NCBI GenBank assembly: GCA_002307135.1
Contig: DBTQ01000032.1
Coordinates: 62,538 to 126,537 of the forward strand
Direction of reading: 5' to 3'
Length of the DNA: 64,000 nucleotides
Source of the DNA: Bacteroidetes bacterium UBA1312
GTDB taxonomy: Bacteria; Bacteroidota; Bacteroidia; Chitinophagales; Chitinophagaceae
A program made the translations under genes and the position numbers. The notes below the pieces were generated by a model. The model was given only the letters and a program-made list of their open reading frames with translations. It was not told the origin of the DNA and searched no databases. Each line of letters starts with the position of its first letter. Position 1 is the stretch's first letter. Shown here one piece after another: positions 25,934-34,875 of the stretch.

Positions 25934-27202
25934 ATGACGATGTTGATACGCGGGGCAAAAGTGATAGACACTCTGTCTCCATTTCATAATAAAAGAGTAA
26001 ACATATTCATTGACAATGGAATTATTCGTGCTATTGATGAAAAGTTAGAAAATATTGCCGATACTATAATTGAGGCAGAAGATTTGTGTGTGAGTGCTGG
26101 TTGGTGTGATCTGTTTGCAGATTATCGGGAGCCTGGTTTTGAACATAAAGAAACCATTGCTACAGGACTTGACTCTGCTGCCGCAGGAGGTTTTACTCAT
26201 GTATTCATTTTACCCAATACCAATCCGACCATAAGCTCAAAATCAGTTGTACAATACTTATTAATACAGTCAGAAAGCCACGCGGTGCAATTGTACCCGA
26301 TTGGTGCTATTTCTAAAGATATAGAAGGTAAAAATCTAGCAGAAATGCTGGATATGCATGCACATGGAGCTATTGCTTTTAGCGATGGCTGGAAACCAAT
26401 ACAAAATCCAAATCTGATGCTTAAAGCATTAGAGTATGCAAAAGCTTTTGACGGAACTTTGATACAATTACCCTGCGACACTAACTTGTCAGCCGGAGGT
26501 TTGATGCACGAAGGCCCGGAAAGTACGCGGTTGGGTATGCCCGGTATTCCTACTATTGCTGAAACATTGCAATTATATAGAGATATTGAACTATTGCGTT
26601 ATACCAATTCAAAATTACATGTCACTGGAATATCGTCTGCCGAATCTGTGGCTATGGTGCGAAGGGCAAAAGCAGAGGGCTTGAATATTACCTGTTCTGT
26701 TACGCCTTATCACCTTGTGTTTACAGATGAAGCGTTACGTGGCTATAACTCTATTTATAAAGTTATGCCCCCATTGCGTAGTGAAGCAGATAGAAAGGCA
26801 CTGGTAGAAGGACTGAAAGATGGTACAATTGATTGTATTACATCTCATCACAGACCGCAAGAATGGGATGCTAAAGCTAAGGAATTTGAATATGCATCGG
26901 AAGGAATGAATGTTCAGGAAATAACCTTCTCTATTGTTTATAATGCGCTTAAAGATATTGTGCCCATTGAAACGATTGTGGCGGCATTAAGTTATAATCC
27001 AGCAAAAATATTCGGATTGGCGAATGGGAAGCTGGAAAATAATGCAGTAGCTGATTTAACTCTATTTAGCCTTAGCCAAAGAACACAAAAGAACAAACTG
27101 CACTCATTGTCTCAAAATAACCCGTTTATGGACATAAACTTAGTAGGCAATGTGATCGGTATTGTGAAAAACAAGCAACTTATTTTAAACCAAAACAAAT
27201 AA
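25934..27202 (+). CDS. Dihydroorotase-like amidohydrolase lacking metal ligands
   Basis: A 422-residue protein clearly homologous to dihydroorotase (PyrC, type I) over its full length, with REPGFEHKET, GGLMHEGPESTRLG and the C-terminal composite domain. The active site is gone. The HxH metal motif reads CDLFADYREPG (Phe61, Asp63); the HCED segment reads LPCDT; the next His position is Gly (LHVTGISS); and the DHAPH motif reads SHHRPQ. This resembles the non-catalytic PyrC' subunit that scaffolds aspartate transcarbamoylase in Pseudomonas. No pyrB is adjacent; it sits between batA and DUF4199. It may be annotated pyrC automatically, which would mislead. Confidence 0.9.
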   Translation: MTMLIRGAKVIDTLSPFHNKRVNIFIDNGIIRAIDEKLENIADTIIEAEDLCVSAGWCDLFADYREPGFEHKETIATGLDSAAAGGFTHVFILPNTNPTISSKSVVQYLLIQSESHAVQLYPIGAISKDIEGKNLAEMLDMHAHGAIAFSDGWKPIQNPNLMLKALEYAKAFDGTLIQLPCDTNLSAGGLMHEGPESTRLGMPGIPTIAETLQLYRDIELLRYTNSKLHVTGISSAESVAMVRRAKAEGLNITCSVTPYHLVFTDEALRGYNSIYKVMPPLRSEADRKALVEGLKDGTIDCITSHHRPQEWDAKAKEFEYASEGMNVQEITFSIVYNALKDIVPIETIVAALSYNPAKIFGLANGKLENNAVADLTLFSLSQRTQKNKLHSLSQNNPFMDINLVGNVIGIVKNKQLILNQNK

Positions 27203-27206
27203 TATT

Positions 27207-27767
27207 ATGAGCGATACTTTTCAAACACAGGCAACGGAGCCGACGGCTAAACATGCTATTGCCATTCGTTACGGATTGATGGTCGGATTTGTCACTATGT
27301 TTTTGACGACCGTCAATTTTTTGTATATCCTTAAATGGAATTACATTGGGTTTCTGGTTACCGTATTTTTGATGTTTGCTATAACTATTATACTTTATGG
27401 TGTAGCTGCGACTCGTCAACGTAAAGCTTTAGGTGGGTATATTTCAATGAAAGATGCGTTTCAGGTTGTTTTTATAGTCATACTTATTTCACTTACGATT
27501 AGCACAATTTATGGATTGATTTACAACAAATATATCGACCCTGAATTTCTGAACCGAATGAAAGAATCAATGATTAATTTTTTTGAAAAAATAAAAGCAC
27601 CTCAAGACAAAATTGATGAAGCAATGAAAAAATTGGATGAGTCAACTGCGGGAAGTACAAAATTTTCTAAAATTCTATACAGCTTTGCTCAGTCAATAAT
27701 TATTCAAAGTATTTTTGGTTTTATTGTTGCATTGATTGTGAAAAAAGATCGACCCGCAACGCAATAG
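27207..27767 (+). CDS. DUF4199 integral membrane protein
   Basis: A 186-residue inner-membrane protein of the DUF4199 family. Four hydrophobic segments are visible (about 22-45, 48-66, 88-107 and 158-177), with a cytoplasmic-like Lys/Glu-rich helical loop (about 115-150) between the third and fourth. The gene begins only five bases after the dihydroorotase-like gene and precedes a GT2 by 28 bases, an order repeated in Bacteroidota genomes. The role is unknown; association with the glycosyltransferase suggests lipid-linked sugar handling, which is an inference. Confidence 0.85.
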   Translation: MSDTFQTQATEPTAKHAIAIRYGLMVGFVTMFLTTVNFLYILKWNYIGFLVTVFLMFAITIILYGVAATRQRKALGGYISMKDAFQVVFIVILISLTISTIYGLIYNKYIDPEFLNRMKESMINFFEKIKAPQDKIDEAMKKLDESTAGSTKFSKILYSFAQSIIIQSIFGFIVALIVKKDRPATQ

Positions 27768-27794
27768 TTTTTCATTTTTATTTTCCCTTATTTC

Positions 27795-28748
27795 ATGTTA
27801 CTCGACCTTTCAATAGTAGTTCCATTATACAACGAAGACGAATCATTACCTGAGCTAATGGCTTGGATTGACAGCGTTTGTACAAGGCATCAGTATGCTT
27901 ACGAAGTGGTAATGGTGGACGATGGAAGTACAGATAATAGCTGGCAAGTGATTCATCAATTGTCACAACAGTATGCCACATTGAAAGGCATCAAATTTCA
28001 ACGTAACTACGGCAAAAGTGCTGCACTTAATGAAGCCTTTAAAGCATCTGCTGGTAAAGTAGTCATAACAATGGATGCCGATTTGCAAGATAGTCCTGAT
28101 GAAATTCCTGAACTCTATAATATGATTGTCAATGAAGGATTTGATTTAGTGAGTGGTTGGAAAAAAGTTCGGTACGATAATGCGGTCACTAAAAATTTAC
28201 CCTCAAAATTGTATAACGGTGTTAATAGAATGATTTCTGGTATCAAACTACATGATATGAATTGCGGGCTAAAAGCCTACAGGCGTAATGTGGTAAAAAG
28301 TATTGAAGTGTATGGTGAAATGCACCGATTCATTCCTGTGATAGCGAAACAGGCTGGCTTCAGGAAAATTGGTGAAAAAGTAGTGCAGCATCGTGCGCGC
28401 AAATATGGTGTGTCTAAATTTGGGTGGGAACGTTTTATAAATGGGTTTTTAGATTTATTGTCTATTCAGTTTATCGGGCGTTTTGGTAAAAAACCAATGC
28501 ACTTTTTTGGACTTTGGGGTACGCTGATGTTTTTATTGGGTTTTGGAATTACACTTTATCTGATCACTTCAAAATTTCTCTTTGAAGGCAGCCTCATTAA
28601 CAAGCCTGCATTTTATATCGCTTTGACAACAATGATTTTGGGAACCCAATTTTTTCTTACTGGGTTTGTTGCTGAATTGGTTTCGCGTAGTGCTGCTGAC
28701 AGGAATAATTATTTGATTGAAGAGAAGCTTCGTTTAGATAAAGAATAG
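27795..28748 (+). CDS. Family 2 glycosyltransferase with two C-terminal membrane helices
   Basis: A 317-residue GT2 of the dolichol-phosphate mannose synthase/GtrB type. The GT-A fold spans residues 1-220 with VPLYNEDESLPEL, the DDGSTDNSW nucleotide site, the metal-binding DADLQDSPDEIP and the MNCGLKAYR segment. Two membrane helices follow (about 236-258 and 272-296). Such enzymes transfer a sugar from a nucleotide donor to undecaprenyl phosphate on the inner face of the membrane. It closes the batA-DUF4199 operon. Confidence 0.9.
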   Translation: MLLDLSIVVPLYNEDESLPELMAWIDSVCTRHQYAYEVVMVDDGSTDNSWQVIHQLSQQYATLKGIKFQRNYGKSAALNEAFKASAGKVVITMDADLQDSPDEIPELYNMIVNEGFDLVSGWKKVRYDNAVTKNLPSKLYNGVNRMISGIKLHDMNCGLKAYRRNVVKSIEVYGEMHRFIPVIAKQAGFRKIGEKVVQHRARKYGVSKFGWERFINGFLDLLSIQFIGRFGKKPMHFFGLWGTLMFLLGFGITLYLITSKFLFEGSLINKPAFYIALTTMILGTQFFLTGFVAELVSRSAADRNNYLIEEKLRLDKE

Positions 28749-28772
28749 CATACAGTATAACCTTATTAAAGT

Positions 28773-28780
28773 ACTTTTGT
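28773..28780 (+). promoter_or_regulatory. -7 element of the small lipoprotein gene
   Basis: TACTTTTG, a full match to TAnnTTTG, about 13 bases before the ATG at 28794. Confidence 0.45.
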
Positions 28781-28793
28781 TTAAAATTTTGTG

Positions 28794-29249
28794 ATGAAAG
28801 GCATAATCGTAATTACAGCTTTTATAATTCTAATGTTTGGGCTCAATTCTTGCTGCTCTAAGAGCGGTACTTGTTCCACTGCTTCATTCAATTCGTTTCA
28901 CTTGGTCAACTTCGCCAGTGCCGAAGCTACAGATAGTGTTACACTCTATATTTACAAGTCAAAAACAAATTATACAACTGTTCTTGATTCTCTATATTTA
29001 AAAGGTGAAACCACCAGTGACCCGAATGTCTTCAATGTACCTACTCAAGATCTTTCTTTAGGTTTCGATTATGGTATTTATGTGGTCAAATTGAAAAAGG
29101 AATATCGACTCAATACTTTTACAGCTACAAAAGTTACTTGCGGCAAATGTTTCTTGCGTTCAAATAATGAATTTGGAGAAGAGCTTGCCGGATACTCTGT
29201 AAACGGGCATAGTTATAACTATAGCGGTGCAATGAATATCTACAAATAA
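28794..29249 (+). CDS. Small lipoprotein of unknown function
   Basis: A 151-residue lipoprotein with lipobox LNSC (Cys20) and a cysteine-rich mature start (CCSKSGTC). The rest looks like one beta-sandwich: SVTLYIYKSKTNYTTVLDSLYL, then a pair of Cys in KVTCGKCFLR that could form a disulphide. No known family is recognised. I prefer ATG 28794 to the adjacent GTG at 28791. It has its own promoter, separate from the GT2 operon, and precedes recN by about 70 bases. Confidence 0.65.
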   Translation: MKGIIVITAFIILMFGLNSCCSKSGTCSTASFNSFHLVNFASAEATDSVTLYIYKSKTNYTTVLDSLYLKGETTSDPNVFNVPTQDLSLGFDYGIYVVKLKKEYRLNTFTATKVTCGKCFLRSNNEFGEELAGYSVNGHSYNYSGAMNIYK

Positions 29250-29317
29250 ACTTACTCTATTCTCTTTCATTAATTTGGCTATAAAATTCTTTCGATACTG
29301 AAGAATATATACTTGAT

Positions 29318-30979
29318 ATGCTACTGAAGTTATCCATTAACAATTATGCTATTATAGATCAGTTGAGTATCCTGCCGGATGCCGGCCTTAATATCGTTAC
29401 AGGAGAAACTGGGGCAGGAAAGAGTATTATACTTGGTGCACTTTCGTTGATTCTTGGAGAGCGTGCAGATACTTCTGTATTAATCAATAAAGAGAAAAAA
29501 TCAGTTATTGAGGCACAATTTGATGTTACGAATAACGATTTGTTTAACGCAGCATTAAAAGATGCAGAATTAGACGAAGATAAATATTGTATTATCCGGA
29601 GAGAGATAAGCGCTTCTGGTAAATCGAGGGCTTTTGTAAATGATACACCGGTAACCTTATCGGTGCTGAATTCGCTAACCTCACTCTTAGTCGATTTGCA
29701 TCAACAGTTCGATAATAGAGCCCTTGAAGATGACAACTTCCAGTTGGAGGTAGTAGATGTATTGGCTCAAAATACGGTGTTGAAAAACGATTATAAATTA
29801 TTGTTTCGGAAACATCAACAAGTACAACAAGAATTGGATGGAAAGAAATACCAACAAGCGCAATGGCAAAAGGAAGCCGACTATAAGCAGTTTTTGTTGG
29901 ACGAATTGGAACAAATCAATTTTAAGGAAGGCGAAATTGAACATGCAACATTGCAACTTAAGCAACTCAACGCATCTGAGCGCATTGTTACTATTTTACA
30001 ATCCTCTCGTTTCGTATTGGAAGAAAGCGAACTGCCAATCAATAATGAAATAAAAAAAATAGCACAACAACTGCAAAGTATTGTGGATGTGATGCCAGAT
30101 ACGGATGCTTTGCAACAACGGTTGTTATCTGTATATGCGGAAACAAAAGACATCGCATCTGAATTAGAACGATTGGAAAGTACGGTTAATATTGATCCGC
30201 AGCAGCTAATACTGTTGGAAGAAAAAGTGGATACAGGCAATCGTTTGTTGAAGAAACACGGGGTCAATAGTACAGATGAGCTGTTGGCCATACAACAGCA
30301 ACTGAATAATGAATTGCAAGCAACACTCAATTTACATGAAGAAATTAGACTGCTGGAACAGGCACAAGAGGAATGTTTTATTCAGTTGAATAAAAAAGGA
30401 CAGGAATTATCTGCTTCGAGACAACAGATAGCACCTGAAATAAGCAAACAAATAACCTTATTGTTGGCTTCGGTTGGTATGCCCAATGCCGTATTCGAAA
30501 TTCAAATTACTCAATTACCTAAGGCAATTATTAGCGGCTTAGATAAGTTGGAATTTATGCTAGATGCCAATAAAAGTGGTAATTTTCAGCCAATACAAAA
30601 GGCTGCATCCGGTGGCGAAATGAGTAGAATTGCTTTGTGTATTAAGTCGATTATTGCTCGGACAGTACATTTGCCGACACTTATTTTCGATGAAGTAGAT
30701 ACTGGCATCTCTGGCGAGGCTGCGCGTAAGGTGGCCGCATTGTTGAGCGAACTGGCACAATACCACCAAGTGATTTGTATTACACATCAACCACAAGTTG
30801 CAGCTAAAGGTACTAAACACTTTTATGTGTTTAAAGAGCAAAATGATGAGGGGAAAATTACTACTCAAGTAAAGGTACTGGAACCCAATGAAAAAATATT
30901 GGCTATTGCACGTATGATCGGTGGTGAAAACCCTTCTGATGCAGCCGTTGGCAATGCTAAGGAACTCATCGCATCCTAA
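29318..30979 (+). CDS. recN: DNA repair protein RecN
   Basis: A 553-residue SMC-like ATPase used in double-strand-break repair. The N-terminal Walker A GETGAGKSI (about 28-36), a central coiled coil rich in Gln/Glu/Leu (about 155-370), and the C-terminal signature SGGEMSRIALCIKS with Walker B LIFDEVDTGISGEAA and CITHQPQVAA are all intact. Length is normal. ATG 29318 begins the family N-terminus (LLKLSINNYAIIDQL); TATACTTG two bases upstream resembles a -7 box but lies very close. Confidence 0.96.
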   Translation: MLLKLSINNYAIIDQLSILPDAGLNIVTGETGAGKSIILGALSLILGERADTSVLINKEKKSVIEAQFDVTNNDLFNAALKDAELDEDKYCIIRREISASGKSRAFVNDTPVTLSVLNSLTSLLVDLHQQFDNRALEDDNFQLEVVDVLAQNTVLKNDYKLLFRKHQQVQQELDGKKYQQAQWQKEADYKQFLLDELEQINFKEGEIEHATLQLKQLNASERIVTILQSSRFVLEESELPINNEIKKIAQQLQSIVDVMPDTDALQQRLLSVYAETKDIASELERLESTVNIDPQQLILLEEKVDTGNRLLKKHGVNSTDELLAIQQQLNNELQATLNLHEEIRLLEQAQEECFIQLNKKGQELSASRQQIAPEISKQITLLLASVGMPNAVFEIQITQLPKAIISGLDKLEFMLDANKSGNFQPIQKAASGGEMSRIALCIKSIIARTVHLPTLIFDEVDTGISGEAARKVAALLSELAQYHQVICITHQPQVAAKGTKHFYVFKEQNDEGKITTQVKVLEPNEKILAIARMIGGENPSDAAVGNAKELIAS

Positions 30980-31035
30980 TTTTTACTTTAATGATCTTGC
31001 AATTTTTTGCTTTTATTGGATGCAATAATTAGTTG

Positions 31036-31926
31036 CTATTCATCTTCTTTTTCATTCCCAATTATACGCATCAATTGTTGGATTTCTTCCGCTCGCTCAT
31101 CGTCTTTATTATAGCGATAGCAAAGACTTAATTCTTCTAGTAATTTATAAATTGTTTGTACCGAAGATTGAGGTTTTAAAAATTGATGGCGGGCTCCAGC
31201 AGCTTTTATTTTATGCAAATAATTATCGACATCTGTTTGAGTATATATCATACCATTAAGCGGATCGATATAAAAACTAATTTGTCGGGCAATGGTATTG
31301 TCTGTAGTGTAGAAATGCTGGAGGATGTCGAAATACGCAAGTAGAAATTGTCTTGGGATGTCAACCGCAAAAATTGGTATATCTAACAACTCTGAAAGTG
31401 CAAGGAAGAGCACTCCAATGGAGTAAGGATTACCTTTTTTACTTTCCAGCAGGATATTGATAAAAAAGTTGTCTGGCTTGTGTTCTGAAAGCTCATGCCC
31501 ATGCAACTTGTAGTAGTTATACAAGATGCTGTTGAACACGTTTATTTTTTCAATAGGAGTCAAATAGTTATTCAATTCCAGCCATAGATTTCTACGGATT
31601 TGGTCAAATTGAGTAAGTAAAAAAGGGACATTCAAATCGGGATACTGATAGCGTGCTACCAATATAGCACCGCGCATCAACTCTGGATTTTTTGACGAGC
31701 ACCATTCTTTTAATTCTTGTTGCAAATCCTGAAAATGTACACGATGTATCAACGTCGCAATACGCTCTTGTACGATTTCATCATCAACGGTTTCCCATAA
31801 ATGCTCTAAGCTAGGGATAATTACTTTGCCACATTCCAGCAATTTTTCGGCAACTGTATTATATACCTCATAGTCTGGGTCGTCCATGAGGCTGAATAGC
31901 GCTTTTATTTCGTTGGTGGCTAGCAA
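31036..31926 (-). CDS. SirB1-type transglutaminase-like protein
   Basis: A 296-residue cytoplasmic protein. The first 95 residues look like HEAT-type helices (EIKALFSLMDDPDYEVYNTV); the centre is the SirB1 transglutaminase-like domain with GNPYSIGVLFLALSELLDIPI and the following VDIPRQFLLAYFD. The usual HFLLR His is replaced by Gln in this loop, so enzymatic activity is doubtful. Biological role in bacteria is unclear. It begins 28 bases after topA ends on the same strand and is likely cotranscribed with it. Confidence 0.78.
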   Translation of the reverse strand: MLATNEIKALFSLMDDPDYEVYNTVAEKLLECGKVIIPSLEHLWETVDDEIVQERIATLIHRVHFQDLQQELKEWCSSKNPELMRGAILVARYQYPDLNVPFLLTQFDQIRRNLWLELNNYLTPIEKINVFNSILYNYYKLHGHELSEHKPDNFFINILLESKKGNPYSIGVLFLALSELLDIPIFAVDIPRQFLLAYFDILQHFYTTDNTIARQISFYIDPLNGMIYTQTDVDNYLHKIKAAGARHQFLKPQSSVQTIYKLLEELSLCYRYNKDDERAEEIQQLMRIIGNEKEDE

Positions 31927-31953
31927 TGTTATTCCGTTTTTGTATAGCTATAT

Positions 31954-34593
31954 TTATTTCTTTTTCGCTTCTGCTTTTTTTACAGGAGGATAGTCGGCGG
32001 CTCTTTTTACAACTGTTTTTTTGACAGCAACTTTTTTAGTGGCTGTTTTTTTTGAAGTAGTTGTTTTTTTCGCCGCTGCTTTCTTTTCTTTTTTTGTAAA
32101 TGCATCAGGTACTTGTGCAACGATCATTTTCTTCACCTCGTCTAATGAAATAACCGCTAATTCTTCAGGAGTATATTTTTCACCTGCGGCATTTCTATCT
32201 AACTTCAACATCAATTTGCCAAATCTCACAAATGGTCCCCAACGACCATTTTCAATAGCAATTTTCTCGTCTTCCCATTGTTGGATGTAACGGTTTGCTT
32301 CTTTTTCCAATTTTTTGCTCACCAACTCGTCTATGTCACTTTGTGATAGTGAGTCGTAATTGTAAGCTTTGGGAATATTGATAAACAGATCGCCCCATTT
32401 GATAAATGGTCCAAAACGTCCTTTCCCTTTGGTAACAGGTTGTCCTTTGAAATGTGCTATGGGTGCATCTGCACGGCGTTTTTCTTCAATCAACTCAATT
32501 GCCCTATCCATATCTAAGCTCAGCGGATCTTCACCTTTTGGTATAGAGATAAATTGTTCGTCCCATTTTACATAAGGGCCGAAACGGCCGGCACCAATCA
32601 CTACTTCCTTCTCTTGATAGACACCTAGACTCAAAGGCAACTTGAATAAATCCATTGCCTCGTCAAATGTTATTGTTTCAATACTTTGAGTGCTTTTTAA
32701 TGTTGCAAAACGAGGTTTTTCTTCATCCTCCATTGTGCCAATTTGGATCATAGGACCAAATCGCCCCAGTCTTGCAAATACAGGTTTTCCACTCTCTGGG
32801 TCTATGCCCAATTCCCGCTCTCCTTTGATACGACCAGCACTCTCCATCGTATGTGTTACCTGCTCATGAAACGGTTCGTAGAAATTTCCGATCATTGTAT
32901 TCCATACTACTTTCCCGGTTGCAATATCATCAAACTCTTCTTCGATTTTAGCTGTAAAACTATAATCCATGATCTGTTGGAAATTTTCTGAAAGAAAATC
33001 TGTAACTACCATGCCTAAGTCAGACGGGAATAATTTATTTTTCTCCGCACCCGTATTTTCAACGTTTGTTACCTTTTCAATAGTATTGTTCGGCGAAAGT
33101 GTCAGTGTTCTTACCTCTCTTTTAATGCCGTCTTTATCGCGTTTTTCTACATAGCCGCGTTGTTGTACTGTACTGATGGTAGGGGCATAAGTAGATGGAC
33201 GGCCTATACCTAATTCCTCTAATTTTTTTACAAGGGAAGCCTCCGTATAACGAGGGTTGGGTCGGCTGAAACGCTCTGTAGCCTTCATTTCTACAAAAGG
33301 CAAAATCATTTTTACCTGTATAGGCGGAAGCATACTGCTCTGTTCGTCGTCTTTATCTTCATCGTCTTTATCTTCAATATATACTTTCAGGAAGCCGTCA
33401 AATTTCATTACTTCTCCTGTAGCCGTAAGTTGTTCCTGATTTGTCGAAATATCTATTTTAGCAACAGTCCTTTCAAATTCAGCATCTGCCATTTGTGAAG
33501 CCATTGTACGTTTCCAAATCAACTCATATAGCCGTGCAGATTCCGGGTCGGTTAAGTGAGTCAGTTTCATGTCAGTGGGACGTATCGCTTCGTGCGCCTC
33601 TTGTGCAGATTCATTTTTGTTCTGAAATTTTCTACGTTTATGGTACTTGTTGCCATACATATTGGTAATAGCATCTTCTGCTCCTTCCATAGCTGTTTCG
33701 GAAAGGTTTACAGAATCTGTACGCATATAAGTAATATGTCCATTCTCATAGAGCGATTGTGCTACACGCATGGTACGTGCAACTGCATAACCCAGTTTTC
33801 GTCCAGCTTCCTGCTGAAGCGTGGATGTTGTGAAAGGAGCGGCAGGAGTACGTTTTGCCGGTTTTACCTGTATGTCATTTACCGTATAGGCTGCATTCAT
33901 ACATGATTGTAAAAACTGCTCTGCTGTAGCTGCGTCTTTTAACTTATCAGGTCCGACAGCTTTAAAAGTCACCTCTCTATTGTTGATGTCTTTAGCCGTA
34001 AAGTAGGCTTCGATTTTGTAGGTCGATACAGAGTTGAAATTATTGATCTCTCGTTCGCGCTCCACTACCAATTTCACTGTTACAGATTGAACGCGTCCTG
34101 CAGACAAATTTTTCTGCATACTCATCTTGCGCCATAATATTGGTGAGATTTCAAAACCAACCAATCTGTCCAATACACGACGCGCTTGCTGTGCATTCAC
34201 TAAATCCATATTGACGGTGCGAGGGTGTTCTATCGCATTCAATATTGCAGGTTTCGTGATTTCGTGAAAAACAATCCGCTTAGTTGTCGCAGGGTTTAAT
34301 CCCATTTCATCACAAAGATGCCAGCTGATAGCCTCCCCTTCACGATCCTCATCCGACGCTAGCCATACTTCACTCTTTTTAGCCAGTGCCTTAAGTTCGT
34401 TCATGATCTTAATCTTATCCGGCGAGACAGTATATTTTGGTGTAAACCCATTCTTTACATCTATACCCATATCTTCCTTCACCAAGTCACGTACATGCCC
34501 GAAGCAAGATTTTACTTGAAAATCTTTACCTAATATTTTTTCGATGGTTTTAGCTTTTGCAGGCGACTCCACTATCAACAGGTTCTTTGCCAT
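31954..34593 (-). CDS. topA: DNA topoisomerase I
   Basis: An 879-residue type IA topoisomerase that relaxes negative supercoils. The Toprim domain (KNLLIVESPAKAKTIEKIL, ASDEDREGEAISWHL) and the catalytic Tyr segment (GHITYMRTDSVNLS) are intact. The C-terminus carries repeated zinc-free Topo_C repeats (GRFGPFIKWG, GRWGPFVRFG and similar) and ends in a Lys/Ala/Thr-rich basic tail that probably binds DNA. The frame is open from 34656; ATG 34593 (MAKNLLIVESP) is the family start. A possible -7 box lies about 60 bases upstream but is degenerate. Confidence 0.97.
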   Translation of the reverse strand: MAKNLLIVESPAKAKTIEKILGKDFQVKSCFGHVRDLVKEDMGIDVKNGFTPKYTVSPDKIKIMNELKALAKKSEVWLASDEDREGEAISWHLCDEMGLNPATTKRIVFHEITKPAILNAIEHPRTVNMDLVNAQQARRVLDRLVGFEISPILWRKMSMQKNLSAGRVQSVTVKLVVEREREINNFNSVSTYKIEAYFTAKDINNREVTFKAVGPDKLKDAATAEQFLQSCMNAAYTVNDIQVKPAKRTPAAPFTTSTLQQEAGRKLGYAVARTMRVAQSLYENGHITYMRTDSVNLSETAMEGAEDAITNMYGNKYHKRRKFQNKNESAQEAHEAIRPTDMKLTHLTDPESARLYELIWKRTMASQMADAEFERTVAKIDISTNQEQLTATGEVMKFDGFLKVYIEDKDDEDKDDEQSSMLPPIQVKMILPFVEMKATERFSRPNPRYTEASLVKKLEELGIGRPSTYAPTISTVQQRGYVEKRDKDGIKREVRTLTLSPNNTIEKVTNVENTGAEKNKLFPSDLGMVVTDFLSENFQQIMDYSFTAKIEEEFDDIATGKVVWNTMIGNFYEPFHEQVTHTMESAGRIKGERELGIDPESGKPVFARLGRFGPMIQIGTMEDEEKPRFATLKSTQSIETITFDEAMDLFKLPLSLGVYQEKEVVIGAGRFGPYVKWDEQFISIPKGEDPLSLDMDRAIELIEEKRRADAPIAHFKGQPVTKGKGRFGPFIKWGDLFINIPKAYNYDSLSQSDIDELVSKKLEKEANRYIQQWEDEKIAIENGRWGPFVRFGKLMLKLDRNAAGEKYTPEELAVISLDEVKKMIVAQVPDAFTKKEKKAAAKKTTTSKKTATKKVAVKKTVVKRAADYPPVKKAEAKKK

Positions 34594-34825
34594 TCTTTTC
34601 TTTAATATTGATTGTTTGGTATTGGTTATTGGGTGTTCACATCTAAAGAGTAACACACAAATTTCATAATTTATTTCTAAGATAAAGTGTCAAAAATGAC
34701 CTTTAAATTCCTTAAAAAACAAACCGTGAGCGATGCAATAATAAAATTTTGTTTGATACCCACCCAAAAAAATTATGTGAAAGGCATGAATTGGATAAGT
34801 CAATTCGATTGTTTTTTGAAAAATA

Positions 34826-34855
34826 GCGCCCTAAAACTGTTCAGTTTTAGGGCGC
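34826..34855 (-). terminator. Terminator of the exported protein gene
   Basis: Perfect 13-bp stem 34826-34838/34843-34855 with a GTTC loop; on the minus strand it is followed by TATTTTTC. It lies about 20 bases past the stop at 34876. The rest of the 280-base gap to topA shows no gene. Confidence 0.85.
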
Positions 34856-34875
34856 CGCATTAAATAAGAATTTAA

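Noticed and set aside
25934..27202. Annotating this gene simply as pyrC
   Set aside because: All catalytic metal ligands are replaced, so the enzymatic name is not supported.
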